A stretch of DNA of 64,000 nt from positions 165,911 through 229,910 of the forward strand of contig NW_013657643.1 in NCBI RefSeq assembly GCF_000142905.1. The letters run 5' to 3'. The stretch comes from Thecamonas trahens ATCC 50062 (lineage: Eukaryota > Apusozoa > Apusomonadida > Apusomonadidae). The translations under genes and the position numbers were made by a program. The notes under the pieces are model-generated. The model did no database searches. It was not told the DNA's origin and saw nothing but the letters and a program-made list of their open reading frames with translations. Positions 1 to 10,338 of this stretch are shown here, one piece after another (the first letter of the stretch is position 1; every line of letters starts with the position of its first letter).

Positions 1-226
1 CCTCCCCCCGAAACTGTGTGATGCATTCGCCGGTTGCCGGTTGTTGTCCGGCGGCAGCCGTTGGCGCGCGTGGGAGGGGAGGGGGCAGGGGGCTGGGATA
101 AGGGCTGGGGCTGGGTGAAGGGGTATCACGGTGGGGGGTCACAACACTCCACGCAAGCCGTGTGCGGAGGAGGGGAAACAGGTTGGAGACGGCGCGTGGA
201 CCAGAGGGAGGGCGCATTCGTATAGC

Positions 227-3200
227 ATGCTCGTCACCGTCTATGTCCAGGTCAACGAGGGCGACGAGCTGGTGTCGGCCAAGGTGACGCTGAAGGACGA
301 CCAAGGTCTAGCGCAGCAGGGCCCGCGGCTCAAGATCAAGTTCCGCAAGACAGGGCACGACTTTAAGTCGGCTGCCTTCTGGGAACCAGCCGCCGTCTAT
401 GTCTGCGATTCGGATGGCAACGTTGTAGGCGCAAAGTACTCGCCCGACTCTCCGTTGGAGTCCATCGACTTTAACCACCGCACCCAGACCCTTCTCATCT
501 CCTACAACCAGTCGCTAGCAGGCGAGCCTGACCCTGAACCCGAGCCCGAGCCCGAGCCCGAGCCTGAGCCCGAGCCCGAGCCCGAGCCCGAGCCTGAGCC
601 CGAGCCCGAGCCCGAGCCCGAGCCTGAGCCCGAGCCCGAGCCCGAGCCCACCCCCGAACCCGAACCCGAGCCCGAGCCTACCCCCGAACCCGAGCCCGAG
701 CCCACCCCCGAACCCGAACCCGATCCCACTCCCGAGCCCGAGCCCACCCCCGAGCCCACTCCCGAGCCCACCCCCGAGCCCATCGCTGCCCCCCCGCCAA
801 CGATCATTGCGGGCGACGCTGACGAGGACGAGTATGAATCGGCTGACGACGAGATTGGCGGCTCGGTGTCCGACTCGTCGTCGTCGGGTATTGACGTGGC
901 GGGAGGGGTGCTCAACGTGCACGCGCTGTCGGCGTTTGACGGCAGCTCATCTCTCGGCCCACCGAAGCGATCGTCGGGCCGCGGTGGGTCCACGAGTGCG
1001 CGCTCAGAGACGACGTCGTACGTGCCATCGCTCGCCGTCTCGACGGCAGCTGTGTCGACTGCGGCTGCAGTCGAGCCCGACGCTCGGCTTGACCATATCT
1101 TTGACATTGCCGTCAATGCGGCCGTTGGCCTTGAGCTGCTGCGTGAGCGCGAAGAGGCTGAGCGCGAATGGATTCAACGCAAGGCCTTTGAAGTGATTGA
1201 GTCGCGCATTGCCAACGAGAAGGAGGCCGCCAAGCAGCTGGAGTCAGACCAGAGCGAGTATCTGAAGGCGCTGCTGCTCCCGCCGTCGCCGGGCTCGCCG
1301 TCGCCCATCAAGCGCGCATCGCCTCGCAAACGCATCGCTCCCAAAGCCCGCGCTGACCAGACCAAGTTCACCGCCGCCATCGACGCCCTCACCCTCCAGT
1401 TTGAGAACCTGGCCGAGGAGGTCATGAGCCTCACATCGTTCATCGCCGATCCAGGTACAAACCCCAACCCGTACGAGCTGGACCCGGCTGTCCACGCCGA
1501 GGCGAGTGCTGCCGCCGCCGACGCTGCCGCTTCCGCCGCCCACCGCCCGGCGAACAACTCAACCCTTTACGAGTTTGACGCCTTCTCCGACACCTCATTT
1601 GCCCTCGACGAGCTCTCGCCCGACAAGCCGCGGATATCTGGCAACCGCTCGCGGTCGCGGCGGTCGCGGTCGCGCTCGCGCTCGTCGCGCGCTCGCGACC
1701 CGACTGCGCTCGCTGCTTCGACCTTCTCAGGCTACCTCGATCAGTCCGGCGACAAGCTGGCGTCGCCAACCAAGCGCTCGCGCCGTTCTCGTCGGCGCGG
1801 CAAGCTGCCGGGCGTCGGCGCCGGAGACGATGGCCGCGGTCGCGCCCTCATGACCTCGTCACCACCACGAGTCCACTCGCTCCATCAGTACGCGTCGGAC
1901 CTCGCTGCAACCGCCGACGCCACGCTTGCCGACGCCACCCACACGCTCCAGTTTCCTGGTGAGGATGACCTTGAGCGCGAGGTCGAGCGCATCTGCCGCG
2001 AGAACGAGCGGTATGTGCGCGAGCGCCGCCGTACCGAGCGTGACCACGACGTTTCGGCTGCTGGCGCGGCGCCGCCGCACTCGGCACGCGAGGCCAATGA
2101 GCGCGCCCGCCGTGAGGCTGCTACCCGTGCCGCGGCCCGCAAGCATGAGGCGGCTCGGTCAGGAGCTCGCTCGCGGCGGGCCCGCACGCCGAAGCGCTCG
2201 CCGCCTGCCAAGCGGGCCACCCCGGTGCGGCACGTCTCACAGCCGCCGCCAGCGCCGTCGCCAGGCCTTTATGAGTACGAGTACGAGAGCGAGTACGAGG
2301 AAGAGGCCGACCAGACACCAGCCCGCGCAGCACGCTCGCAGCCGGCGGCCCGACGCGGCTCGCGGCGCAGCGGCCAGCCACTCGCAGCCAGCCCGCAAAG
2401 TCGGAAGGCTGCGGCCGAGCTCGCGCGACGCGAGGCTGAGCTTGCCCGGCGCGAAGCCGCACTTGCTGACCGTGTCCGTCGCGAAGAAGAGCGGCTCGCG
2501 GCCGAAAAGCGGCGGCTGGTCAAGGCCGCGGCGGCCAAGCGGCGGCGCGAGAAGGCTGATGCTTCGCAGCGGCGTGCCGCGTCGCGCGGGCGCTCGGCGT
2601 CGCGCGACTTGGACGTGACGAGGTCGTCGAGCTCACGGCAGCGGCGGAGCGCGGCGGCCCAGGTGCACTCGCCGCTCGGCTCGACAGCGTCGGTTGACCT
2701 CGAGCATGAGTCGAGCCTCCGCCCGCGGCGCGGGCATCGGACAGCGACGTCGCCGTCGCGGACCGAGTCGCTCTTCCTCGACTCGACGTCGAGCCGGCCG
2801 GCGCGGCGGAGCAACTCGACCAACGCCGCCGCGCTCGGCCCGCCGGGCGCTCGCATTAGCTCGCGGCCCGACGGCCGGCTTGACGAGTCTGAGCTGGTGT
2901 ACTCGCCGACCAAGCGCGGAACGTCGGCGACGTCCAAGCGCAATGTCCGGACTCCACCGGTCCGGCGCCACATGTCGTCTGAAGAGGTAGCGGCCATGGC
3001 GACGCCCGAGGGCAAAGAGGTGGTCTTTGTGGCTGCTGACGGCAGCGAGTTCCGAGTCCCGATGGCGGCGGCTCTGGCCTGCGGCGCAGTGGCGCCGTCA
3101 ACCTCCAAGTTTGTGTTCGAGTCGGCGCCGCCGATGGTTGTCGAGCTCGTCGCCGCGTACCTCATCGAGGGCTCGCTCGAGCTGCTCACGCCCGAGCTTC

Positions 3201-3556
3201 TGGCCCGGCTCGGTGCCTTTGACGTCCTCCGCCTCGCCGAGACCCTTATGGTTCCTTCGCTCTACGTCCACGTGGCCGGCATCATTCTCGAGACGCCCGG
3301 CGCCGACACGGCTCGGCTCGGCGCAGCCATGAAAGCCTCGTTCCTCACCCGTGCCGACGTCAAGGACCTCAAGCTGTTGGAGGCCCGGTGCGGGAGCCCG
3401 ATAACAACGCCGGTCTTTGATCTCTTTGTCCGCTACGCCCGCTCGCGGGCCAAGCGCAAGGCGACGAGGGCGACGACTCCGGTGGCGCGGTCATCGCGAT
3501 CCTCGCCAGATCTCTCGTCGCGGTCGTTTGGGCGCCGCCGGTCCCAGCGCAGCTGA
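227..3556 (+). CDS. Large Arg/Ser-rich coiled-coil protein with C-terminal elongin-C/BTB-like domain
   Basis: 1109 residues from the first ATG. The reading frame is open further upstream but without an ATG. Residues 1-100 are a beta-rich globular region of unknown family. Residues about 102-185 are an almost pure Glu-Pro run with Thr-Pro interruptions, encoded by a GAGCCC hexamer array. Residues 190-900 are low-complexity Arg/Ser/Ala sequence with short helical stretches such as [20 protein letters not shown]. Residues about 928-1021 resemble elongin C or the BTB/POZ fold: the start [14 protein letters not shown] corresponds to the elongin C opening strand and turn, followed by a [16 protein letters not shown] helix and [14 protein letters not shown]-type helices. 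Elongin C-type domains bind cullin-RING partners, so a ubiquitin-ligase adaptor role is possible but only inferred. Arg/Ser-rich regions suggest a nuclear or cytoskeletal location, also inferred. The product family as a whole is not recognised. Confidence 0.75.
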   Translation: MLVTVYVQVNEGDELVSAKVTLKDDQGLAQQGPRLKIKFRKTGHDFKSAAFWEPAAVYVCDSDGNVVGAKYSPDSPLESIDFNHRTQTLLISYNQSLAGEPDPEPEPEPEPEPEPEPEPEPEPEPEPEPEPEPEPEPEPEPTPEPEPEPEPTPEPEPEPTPEPEPDPTPEPEPTPEPTPEPTPEPIAAPPPTIIAGDADEDEYESADDEIGGSVSDSSSSGIDVAGGVLNVHALSAFDGSSSLGPPKRSSGRGGSTSARSETTSYVPSLAVSTAAVSTAAAVEPDARLDHIFDIAVNAAVGLELLREREEAEREWIQRKAFEVIESRIANEKEAAKQLESDQSEYLKALLLPPSPGSPSPIKRASPRKRIAPKARADQTKFTAAIDALTLQFENLAEEVMSLTSFIADPGTNPNPYELDPAVHAEASAAAADAAASAAHRPANNSTLYEFDAFSDTSFALDELSPDKPRISGNRSRSRRSRSRSRSSRARDPTALAASTFSGYLDQSGDKLASPTKRSRRSRRRGKLPGVGAGDDGRGRALMTSSPPRVHSLHQYASDLAATADATLADATHTLQFPGEDDLEREVERICRENERYVRERRRTERDHDVSAAGAAPPHSAREANERARREAATRAAARKHEAARSGARSRRARTPKRSPPAKRATPVRHVSQPPPAPSPGLYEYEYESEYEEEADQTPARAARSQPAARRGSRRSGQPLAASPQSRKAAAELARREAELARREAALADRVRREEERLAAEKRRLVKAAAAKRRREKADASQRRAASRGRSASRDLDVTRSSSSRQRRSAAAQVHSPLGSTASVDLEHESSLRPRRGHRTATSPSRTESLFLDSTSSRPARRSNSTNAAALGPPGARISSRPDGRLDESELVYSPTKRGTSATSKRNVRTPPVRRHMSSEEVAAMATPEGKEVVFVAADGSEFRVPMAAALACGAVAPSTSKFVFESAPPMVVELVAAYLIEGSLELLTPELLARLGAFDVLRLAETLMVPSLYVHVAGIILETPGADTARLGAAMKASFLTRADVKDLKLLEARCGSPITTPVFDLFVRYARSRAKRKATRATTPVARSSRSSPDLSSRSFGRRRSQRS
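524..785 (+). repeat. GAGCCC hexanucleotide array (Glu-Pro repeat coding)
   Basis: About 43 tandem hexamers of the GAGCCC type, with CCT and ACC variants, lie inside the first gene. They encode Glu-Pro dipeptides with Thr-Pro interruptions toward the 3' end. The unit is a multiple of three, so copy-number change would keep the frame. The same array leaves antisense frames open as Gly-Ser and Gly-Leu runs, which are not genes. Confidence 0.9.
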
Positions 3557-3582
3557 GTCCTTTTACGGTAAATCTACTCGAG

Positions 3583-4932
3583 CTACTCGACGTGCGCCGG
3601 GACCGGCGCGTCACCGATGAGCGGGACCATGGCAATGGCGGCGCCTACCGAGAACGTCACCAGCAGTGTCTCGGCCATCGGCCAGCCGTAGGCCTGCACG
3701 AGCGCGCCGAGGGGGAAGCCGCAGAGCGAGGCGCCGAGGTAGCCGACGCCACCTACAATGCCGCACGCCGTCGCCGCGAGGCTCGGCGTCACCTTTTCCG
3801 ACGCCACCATGCCGATGAGCGTAGCCGGCATGTTGATAGCGGCGCCAAAGACAAAGACGACGGCCGGCAGCGAGAGCTGAGGCGCCGGAAGCGGGCCGTA
3901 GAAGAGCCAGCCGAGTGCAGCCGACGCCACCACCTGGGCCCACAGATTGACCTTGGCCCGCGAGCCGCCACAAAACGTATCCGAGATCCAGCCGCAGGTC
4001 AGCGAGCCAGACCCGTATCCGACTTCGAGCCAAAAGATGAGCGCGGCCGCCGAAGCCTTGTCGAACCCGCGCTTCTCCTCGAGCCACATGACGAGCCAGT
4101 CGCCGAGCGCGACCTTGACTGCGAGGCAGAAGGCGCAGGCCAAGTTGAGCCACCACATCGACGGGTTAGTGAGGAGCGCCGAGACCGACGATGCGTTCCC
4201 CGACACCGCCTCCTTGACCGCCGCCTTCTTAGCCGTCACCTTGACCGGCGATGCTGCCGACTGCTCGCCGGCCGTCGCCGGCGGCGGCGCCGTCCACGCC
4301 AGGACGAGTCCGGCTGCAAGGAGCGAGACAACTGACGGGATGGCAATGGCCATGCGCCAGCCGTAGGTAGCAGCAAGCGGCGGAACGATAAAGGCAAGGA
4401 GGGCGCCGGCGAGCGGGCGGGTGGTGGAGACCACGCCCCACCACGTCCCGCGCTGGTCAGGCGGGAACCAGAAGATGAGCAGCTTGCCGCACGGCGGCCA
4501 CCAGGCGCCGTTAAGAAGACCGTTGCCCGCCCACAGGAGCACCATCAGCGGCAGCGACGAGACCGAGGCAAAGGCTAGCGCCACAAGCGCGCTGGCAGCC
4601 AGGCCACCGGCGAGCATCAGCCGCACGTCCACCGTGTCGGCGAGCGGAGCGACCACAAACTTGGACGCAGCGTAGGCCAGAATTAGCGCCGACGAGAGCG
4701 AGCCAAGCGCAGCCTTATCCACCTCGAGTTCGGCCATGATCTCTTTGCCCACAAACGCCCACGACTTCCACGCTGTGTAGTAAGCCATGCCCGCCACGCA
4801 CATGCCGGCCACCGCACGCCTCCGCGCCGTCTCGCTTCCGCACTCCACCACGCCTCGCCCGCCCTCACCGCTCCCGCCATCCTTGCCCGCCATCCCAATG
4901 CGTCTCCGGTACACCAAGTCCCCACGTGCCAT
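3583..4932 (-). CDS. MFS transporter, SLC37/GlpT-UhpT-like
   Basis: 449 residues with about 12 hydrophobic segments. The core GNGLLNGAWWPPCGKLLIFW followed by FPPDQRGTWWGVVSTTRPLAG matches the loop of organophosphate:phosphate antiporters (GlpT, UhpT, eukaryotic SLC37), where a Gly-rich helix and a basic loop follow TM4. Known members exchange glycerol-3-phosphate or hexose phosphates for phosphate; the substrate here cannot be read from the sequence. The ATG at 4932 was chosen because upstream in-frame sequence is a Pro/Gly-rich translation of a C-tract and has no ATG. A second ATG lies at 4893. The 5' end shares a divergent promoter with the B55 gene. The 3' end converges on the preceding gene with 26 bases between them. 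Confidence 0.85.
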   Translation of the reverse strand: MARGDLVYRRRIGMAGKDGGSGEGGRGVVECGSETARRRAVAGMCVAGMAYYTAWKSWAFVGKEIMAELEVDKAALGSLSSALILAYAASKFVVAPLADTVDVRLMLAGGLAASALVALAFASVSSLPLMVLLWAGNGLLNGAWWPPCGKLLIFWFPPDQRGTWWGVVSTTRPLAGALLAFIVPPLAATYGWRMAIAIPSVVSLLAAGLVLAWTAPPPATAGEQSAASPVKVTAKKAAVKEAVSGNASSVSALLTNPSMWWLNLACAFCLAVKVALGDWLVMWLEEKRGFDKASAAALIFWLEVGYGSGSLTCGWISDTFCGGSRAKVNLWAQVVASAALGWLFYGPLPAPQLSLPAVVFVFGAAINMPATLIGMVASEKVTPSLAATACGIVGGVGYLGASLCGFPLGALVQAYGWPMAETLLVTFSVGAAIAMVPLIGDAPVPAHVE

Positions 4933-5071
4933 GCAGTGTCGACAAGTGGTGCTTGTGCCTGGTGTTGGAGTTGTTGGGTGGGGAGGCGGCAGTTGGGGCG
5001 GAGGGTGGGGGGTGGGGGGTGGGGGGTGAACCACGTCAAACAATTTTTTCTCGCCGTTCTTCCCTTCCCCT

Positions 5072-5084
5072 CCCCCCCCCCCCC
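5072..5084 (+). repeat. Poly-C tract (13 C) in divergent promoter
   Basis: Homopolymer run between the divergently transcribed transporter and B55 genes, about 100 bases upstream of the B55 ATG. It is one of a series of long G/C runs found only outside coding sequence in this window. Confidence 0.9.
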
Positions 5085-5183
5085 TCCCTTTTGAGCCGGG
5101 GCTGGGGCTACCCCCCCTGCCCCAACGCCGACCTCCGACACCGTCCCCCCACCCGATTTCCACTTGTCTTTGCGTCGCGCACC

Positions 5184-7279
5184 ATGGCGCTGACGTCGTT
5201 CAAGTTCGCCCAGTCGTTTGGGGACAAGCAGCCCATCGGCGAGGTGACCGAGGGTACGTGTTGTGTGAGATTGTTGTGGTCCCCGTGTGCCTTGCGCTTG
5301 CGCCCTCCTCGCAAAGTGCCGGCCTTCTCCGCCAAAGGGGGGTTGATCACTTCGTGGTTGTTCGTCTTCGCTGGCTGGGCCGCTCGCCAGCCGCCGAGAT
5401 TGGTGTGCGCCCGTAGGCCTTTGCAGCGACGTACCGGAGACGCCAGCCTTGCCTGGTATATCAAGACCATGGATACTCCCCCGAGACACTGTCTGGTGTG
5501 GCACTGCGGCATTGCTCCTGCCTGGTGCACCCCTTGCAGGAGCCGCTCTGAGCAAGTGCCTCGGGCCGCCGACCTATTTTTTGGTTTCGAACGGCCGGCC
5601 CCGCTCGCCGCCCCTCGGGGCAGCTTACAAGGCGGTAGCGGCTTGTACCGACGGCGGAGACCAGTTTGTGCGTGCCGGACGCCTTGCAGTCTTTCGTTCT
5701 CCCCCTGTGTATACCTTTTTGAGCTGCCCGAGCTTTATCCCGCGAGGGGCAATGACTCGCGGCCGCAGGCGTACTTGGGAAATTGCGGGGTGGCTTGGTT
5801 GCGAGCCAGTCAGGGTCTGGCAAGAGGGGGAAGGGGGGGGGGGGGGGCAGGAAGAGCGGGAGGGGACAGAGGGAGAAGCGAAGAAATGGGGGGGGGACTC
5901 ACAGGACCAAGTGTGCATGGTTGTGCTGGTTGTGGCTGGTTAACGGCTGGTGACGGGCTGGTGGTGGGCATGGACTGAACGGCACCGCAGCCGACATCAT
6001 CTCTACGGTCGAGTTTGACCACACGGGTGACTACCTGGCGACCGGCGATAAGGGCGGGCGCGTGGTTGTGTTTGAGCGGTCGAACGAGAAGGTTGCGCCG
6101 TCGACGTCGTCGAAGCGCAAGTCTGACAAGTACGTGTCTGCCGAGTACGGGTTCTACGCCGAGTTCCAGTCGCACGAGCCCGAGTTTGACTATCTCAAGT
6201 CGCTGGAGATCGAGGAGAAGATCAACAAGATCAAGTGGTGCAAGCGGTCGAATGCGGCGCACTTTTTGCTCTCGACAAACGACAAGACGATCAAGCTGTG
6301 GAAGATCTATGACAAGAAGGTGCAGGAGGTGACGTCGACGAACCTCGACGGGCGGCGCGATGCGTCGCTCTCGACGTCGATTGCGACGCTCAAAGTGCCA
6401 CAGCTTGTGACGACCGACACGGTGGTGGCTGCGACGCCGCGGCGGATCTACGCCAACGCACACGCGTACCACATCAACTCGATCTCGCTCAACTCTGACG
6501 GAGAGACGTACCTCTCTGCCGACGATCTGCGGATCAACCTGTGGAACCTGGACATTTCGTCGCAGTCGTTCAACATTGTCGACATCAAGCCCGAGAACAT
6601 GGAGGAGCTGACCGAAGTCATCACCTCGTCCGAGTTCCATCCGATTTCGTGCAACATTTTCCTCTACTCGTCGTCCAAGGGCAACATCAAGCTCGCCGAC
6701 ATGCGGCAGGCTGCGCTCTGCGACGTCCACGCCAAGAACTTTGAAGAGGCCGAGGACCCGTCCAAGAAGTCATTCTTCTCGGAGATCATCTCGTCCATTT
6801 CGGACGCGCGCTTCTCGCGCGACGGCCGCTACATCCTCTCGCGTGACTACCTCACCCTTAAGATCTGGGACGTCCGCAACGAGTCCAAGCCAGTCACCGT
6901 CCTCCCGGTCCACGACCATCTCTCGGGCAAGCTGTGCGAGCTCTACGAGTCGGACGCCATCTTTGATCGCTTCGAGTGCTGCTGGGCTGGCGACTCGGGC
7001 AACGTCGCCACCGGCTCGTACGGTTCGCTCTTCCACGTCTACGACCGTGACGGCAAGACCGACAACGTTCTCGAGGCCTCCCGCAACGTTCAGCGCAAGT
7101 CGTCCTCCAAGAAGGGCCTCTCACGCCTTGGCCGCAAGCGCGACAAGCGCGCCGACCACGACATCAACCCGGATACCATCGACTTTTCGTCCAAGGTCCT
7201 CCACCTCGCCTTCCACCCGCACGAGAACACCATGGCCGTCGCCAACGCCAACAACCTGTACGTCATCCACTCGTCGTGA
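5184..7279 (+). CDS. PPP2R2A: Protein phosphatase 2A regulatory subunit B (B55/PR55), two exons
   Basis: Exons 5184-5253 and 5991-7279 give 452 residues, close to the usual ~447. Donor GGTACGTG and acceptor ACCGCAG join codon GCC in phase 1, restoring [12 protein letters not shown], the canonical B55 N terminus. Highly conserved B55 blocks are visible: [84 protein letters not shown] and FERCCW-like [10 protein letters not shown]. The protein forms a seven-blade WD40 propeller that directs PP2A to phosphorylated targets, including mitotic and cytoskeletal ones. A short basic insert ([20 protein letters not shown]) lies near the last blade, where human B55 also has a basic loop. Only one intron was found; it is 737 bases long and lies after codon 23. 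Confidence 0.97.
5254..5990 (+). other. Intron 1 of B55 gene, with G-tract and hairpin-forming core
   Basis: 737-base GT-AG intron. It holds a 15-base G run (5833-5847) and a central stretch (about 5440-5700) that is less repetitive and rich in short inverted repeats, including a perfect 8-base stem GCTCCTGC/GCAGGAGC at 5514-5521 and 5536-5543 with a 14-base loop. No known snRNA, tRNA or box C/D snoRNA was recognised. Confidence 0.7.
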
Positions 7280-7469
7280 GGCTTTCTATCCTTCCCCTCC
7301 CCGTTTGCAGTGAACGATCTATCCGTCTATCCCTTACCCCCCTCCCCCTCCCCTGACCCCCTCAAAAGCCTCGACAGCCAACGGCGACAGCAGACGGCTG
7401 GCCGGCGACCAGGCGACTGGGCGAGAACAGACAGGCAACGACCATACTCGACTTCAAAAAATACCAGTC

Positions 7470-8995
7470 ATGGCAGCAGGCGAGCAATTCTCTGATCTGT
7501 GCAAGAAGAAGTACTCGGAGCAGGCCGTCTGGTTCCTCAACGGGTTCTGGAACAAGGGCATGAAGGAGGAGGCCGAGAACGTGTGGAAGTTTGCCCAGAA
7601 GTTCATCGAGCTCGACGCCAGCAACAGCAAGGACGGCAACGAGATTGACGAGTTCCTCTCGCACAAGGTACGAACGGCGAGTTGCGTTTGCGATGTGGGA
7701 CAAAGAAAAGGTGGGAGGGGAGGGTGAAGAACGTCGAGCTGTTTGTCCGCGGACGTGGTGGCGGTGGCTACGGGTCATCTCTTGCTCGAGGTGGCGGTGG
7801 TGGAGGTGGTGCGGGGGGGGGGGAGGGGGGGGTGGCGACCGACTCACGCACAGCGGCGAAAAAAATGGGCCTTTCTTTGAATACGGCGAATTCGTGGTGA
7901 CGCGGCGAATGGCGGGCGGGTGGACGTGGACGATGTGGACGGCACGTTGTGGCTGGCGCATGGCTCGATGGACATGTTGGTTCGCCGGGGAGGGGGGAGT
8001 AGTTCCTCGAGACGCTGGATGAGACCATGACTGTGCTCGAGATGCGTAAGAAGCTGCGCGAGATCGACCAGGATGCCAACGGGCACATGGCGCTCCTCGA
8101 GTACCTTGTCTACCGCTACGGGTTTGGCGTGGACGAGACAGTCAACGCGCCGCAGGGCGGCAACCAGGAGGAGATCGACCAGGCGCAGGCCAAATTCGAC
8201 GAGCTGTCCGAGGCACTGACCGCGCAGGTGCAGGCGGTGGCCGAGCTCGACGCGGCGGTGGCCGAGCTCGACGCGGCGGTGGCCGAGCTCAAGACGGTGG
8301 TCGCCGAGCTGCAGGAGGCTGTTGCGGCAACGCAGGCAGCGGTTGAAGAGCTCAACGCGGCGGTGGCCGAGCTGGAGGCCGCCGAGGCCAAGCTCCAGGC
8401 CGCCGAGGATGAGCTCCAGGCTGCCATCGACGACCTGCACGCGCAGGAGGAGGCGTACCACGGCGCCATTGCCACCGCCGAGGCCAAGGCCAACGACGAC
8501 ACGCTCGGCGTGGTCAAGCGCAACCGCGCCGCGGCCGAGCTCGCCCAGCTCAAGGCCGAGGACCCGATGCCGCTTCGCCGGGCCAAGCTGACCCAGGAGG
8601 CCTCGCTCCGCAAGGTCGGTAAGGAGAAGAAGATCGTGGCTGCCAAGCGCGAGGAGCAGGAAGCCAAGCGCACCGAGCAGGAGGCCAAGCAGGCCGAGCA
8701 GGAGGCCAAGCAGGCCGAGATGGAGGCCAAGCAGGCTGAGCAGGAGGCCAAGCAGGTTGAGATGGAGGCCAAGAAGGCCGAGGCCGAGCAGGGCCAGGTC
8801 GAGCTCGAGGCCAAGATGGAGGAGGCTTCGGCCGAGCTCGCCGCCCTTAAGGCCAAGGGTGGCATCGCCGAGGGTGTTCTCTGGTGGATGGAGCGGACCG
8901 AGATCGAGGCCGACAAGTACCTGCCGCCCTCCAAGCAGAAGTACGCCCACCTTCACAAGAAGGTCGACATCCGTGCCGGCGCCGAGGACGAGTAG
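7470..8995 (+). CDS. EF-hand-like coiled-coil protein, two exons
   Basis: Exons 7470-7667 and 8003-8995 join in phase 0 (donor AAG|GTACGA, acceptor GGAGTAG) to give 396 residues. Residues 1-110 are a compact helical region that includes LREIDQDANGHMALLEYL, a loop of the EF-hand type (D-x-D-x-N-x-H) in which the last acidic ligand position is displaced, so calcium binding is uncertain. From about residue 115 the protein is one long coiled coil with nearly perfect heptads: AELDAAVAELDAAVAELK, then an EQEAKQAEQEAKQAEMEAK array. The C terminus has a short conserved-looking tail with VDIRAGAEDE. Organisation suggests an actin-bundling or cortical cytoskeletal protein; this is an inference. The acceptor has a purine-rich rather than pyrimidine-rich upstream tract. 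Confidence 0.8.
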
Positions 8996-9190
8996 AGATC
9001 GTCGTACAACCACGAGACCCTTGCCTCGCCATAAACCCAACCATAGACGCACGCACCAATGAAAAAGCCGCTTTACGTTCCACTTGAAACAACCGACTAC
9101 ATAGATGTAGCTGGCACGGGGCGGTGATGGGCTGCTTCACCACGTCGTGGTCAGCCCCGCATGGCCATGCGATAGATGAACACCGCCTGC

Positions 9191-10033
9191 TCACGGTTTG
9201 ATGTGGTTCGTCTTGACCGAGTACACAACCACCTCATCAAGGAGGTAAGTCTCGTCGAAATGGAAAAAGGTGACTTCAGCGTGGATGAACGGCTGGCCAT
9301 CGGTGTCGACGAGGAACGACGTCACCTCCGAGGTGGCGAAGCGCCCGCCGGTGGTGACCACCAGCGAGGTGTCGAATCGGGCCTGCGACCACTGGGCCAT
9401 AATTCCGCGCGCGTACGCCACGAATGCGTCCTTGTCATAGCCCTGCCCGTAGACGTCGATCGAGGCATCGGCGGCGAGAACAGCGCCGAGCGCGGCCGGA
9501 TCGCGGTCGGCCCAGGCCTTGAAGAACTCGGCGATGCTGTTGGCCATGGCCGTGGTGTTGGCAGTCGGCGGGATCGGCGGGTACTCTTCCCACCGGGTAA
9601 TGAGGCCGGACTTGGTGTCGGCGATGATGACAGCCCAGTACGACTCGTCAACAAAGGCGAGCGGAGCGTCTGGCGCCGAGCTCGAGGTTGTGCACGCGAG
9701 GCCGACGTCGATGCCAATGGCACACAACTCGTCGTTGCCCGAGGCAGGGGCAATAGCAAACGGGCGGATGTAGATGCCTGGACACGACTCGTAGAAGGCC
9801 TTGAACTTGGCAATGGTCGTCGATGTGTTGTACTCGACGCCGCCAAACATAGAAGTCACATCGTCAGCAAACATGTCGAGCACCATCGTCGGCGACGGCC
9901 CGGACTCGGCGTGGAACGCCGCCACCGCCGCCTCGCATCCTGCATGGCTCGCTGCCGCCCGCCCCGCCATTCCCATAACTTCCACAACCACCACCATCAC
10001 CAGAAGCAGAACACTCACTACAGTCGGAGACAT
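9191..10033 (-). CDS. Secreted protein with two NTF2/SnoaL-like domains
   Basis: 280 residues. MSPTVVSVLLLVMVVVVEVM is a typical signal peptide, followed by an AAASHA cleavage region. Two alpha-plus-beta units of about 115 residues follow. Each has an initial helix, an FxxDV strand and a long C-terminal beta segment, for example DMFADDVTSMFGG in the first and VLAADASIDVYGQGYDKDAF in the second. That spacing fits the SnoaL/NTF2-like cone fold, which covers both enzymes and non-catalytic binding proteins, so no reaction is assigned. It may be a duplicated single domain. The ATG at 10033 begins the signal peptide. The gene converges on the EF-hand-like gene and diverges from the next gene across a G-tract promoter. 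Confidence 0.65.
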   Translation of the reverse strand: MSPTVVSVLLLVMVVVVEVMGMAGRAAASHAGCEAAVAAFHAESGPSPTMVLDMFADDVTSMFGGVEYNTSTTIAKFKAFYESCPGIYIRPFAIAPASGNDELCAIGIDVGLACTTSSSAPDAPLAFVDESYWAVIIADTKSGLITRWEEYPPIPPTANTTAMANSIAEFFKAWADRDPAALGAVLAADASIDVYGQGYDKDAFVAYARGIMAQWSQARFDTSLVVTTGGRFATSEVTSFLVDTDGQPFIHAEVTFFHFDETYLLDEVVVYSVKTNHIKP

Positions 10034-10338
10034 GCTCAACAAGCGGGTGAGGTGGGGACTGTGGGAGGGGGGGGGGGGGGGGCTTTGACGGTCAGCCGAA
10101 AGGGGAAAAAAAAGCCAGAGTAGCTAGCTGCGGGCAGAAACTCCGGCCACCAAACCAACCCAGTCGCCGGTGAATGAGGCGGGGCGGGCGGGGCGAATGA
10201 CGGCGAGTGTGGCGAACAGGCGCGAGCAGGCGAGTTTCCCGCCACAGCGCAGAACACCACCGCGGCAGGCGGTGATTCCAGACACGCACCTTCTGGTGGT
10301 GGTACCACCCAACTCAGCCCACACCCAACTTGACACAC
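10034..10338. other. Divergent promoter region with 16-base G run
   Basis: 305 bases between two divergent start codons. A run of 16 G (10067-10082) lies 34 bases upstream of the secreted-protein gene, followed by an A-rich patch. No other recognisable element was seen. Confidence 0.7.

Noticed and set aside
502-1116. Gly-Ser repeat protein on the minus strand
   Set aside because: It is the reverse translation of the GAGCCC array in the first gene.
5550-5640. tRNA-like B box (GGTTTCGAAC) in the B55 intron
   Set aside because: No matching A box, cloverleaf or acceptor stem could be drawn.
5810-6730. 306-codon antisense frame over B55
   Set aside because: Opposite strongly conserved WD40 sequence; basic low-complexity translation.
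7844-9052. 402-codon antisense Leu/Gly-rich frame over the EF-hand-like gene
   Set aside because: The apparent leucine zipper is the reverse complement of the Glu/Ala/Lys heptads; no start context or domain.
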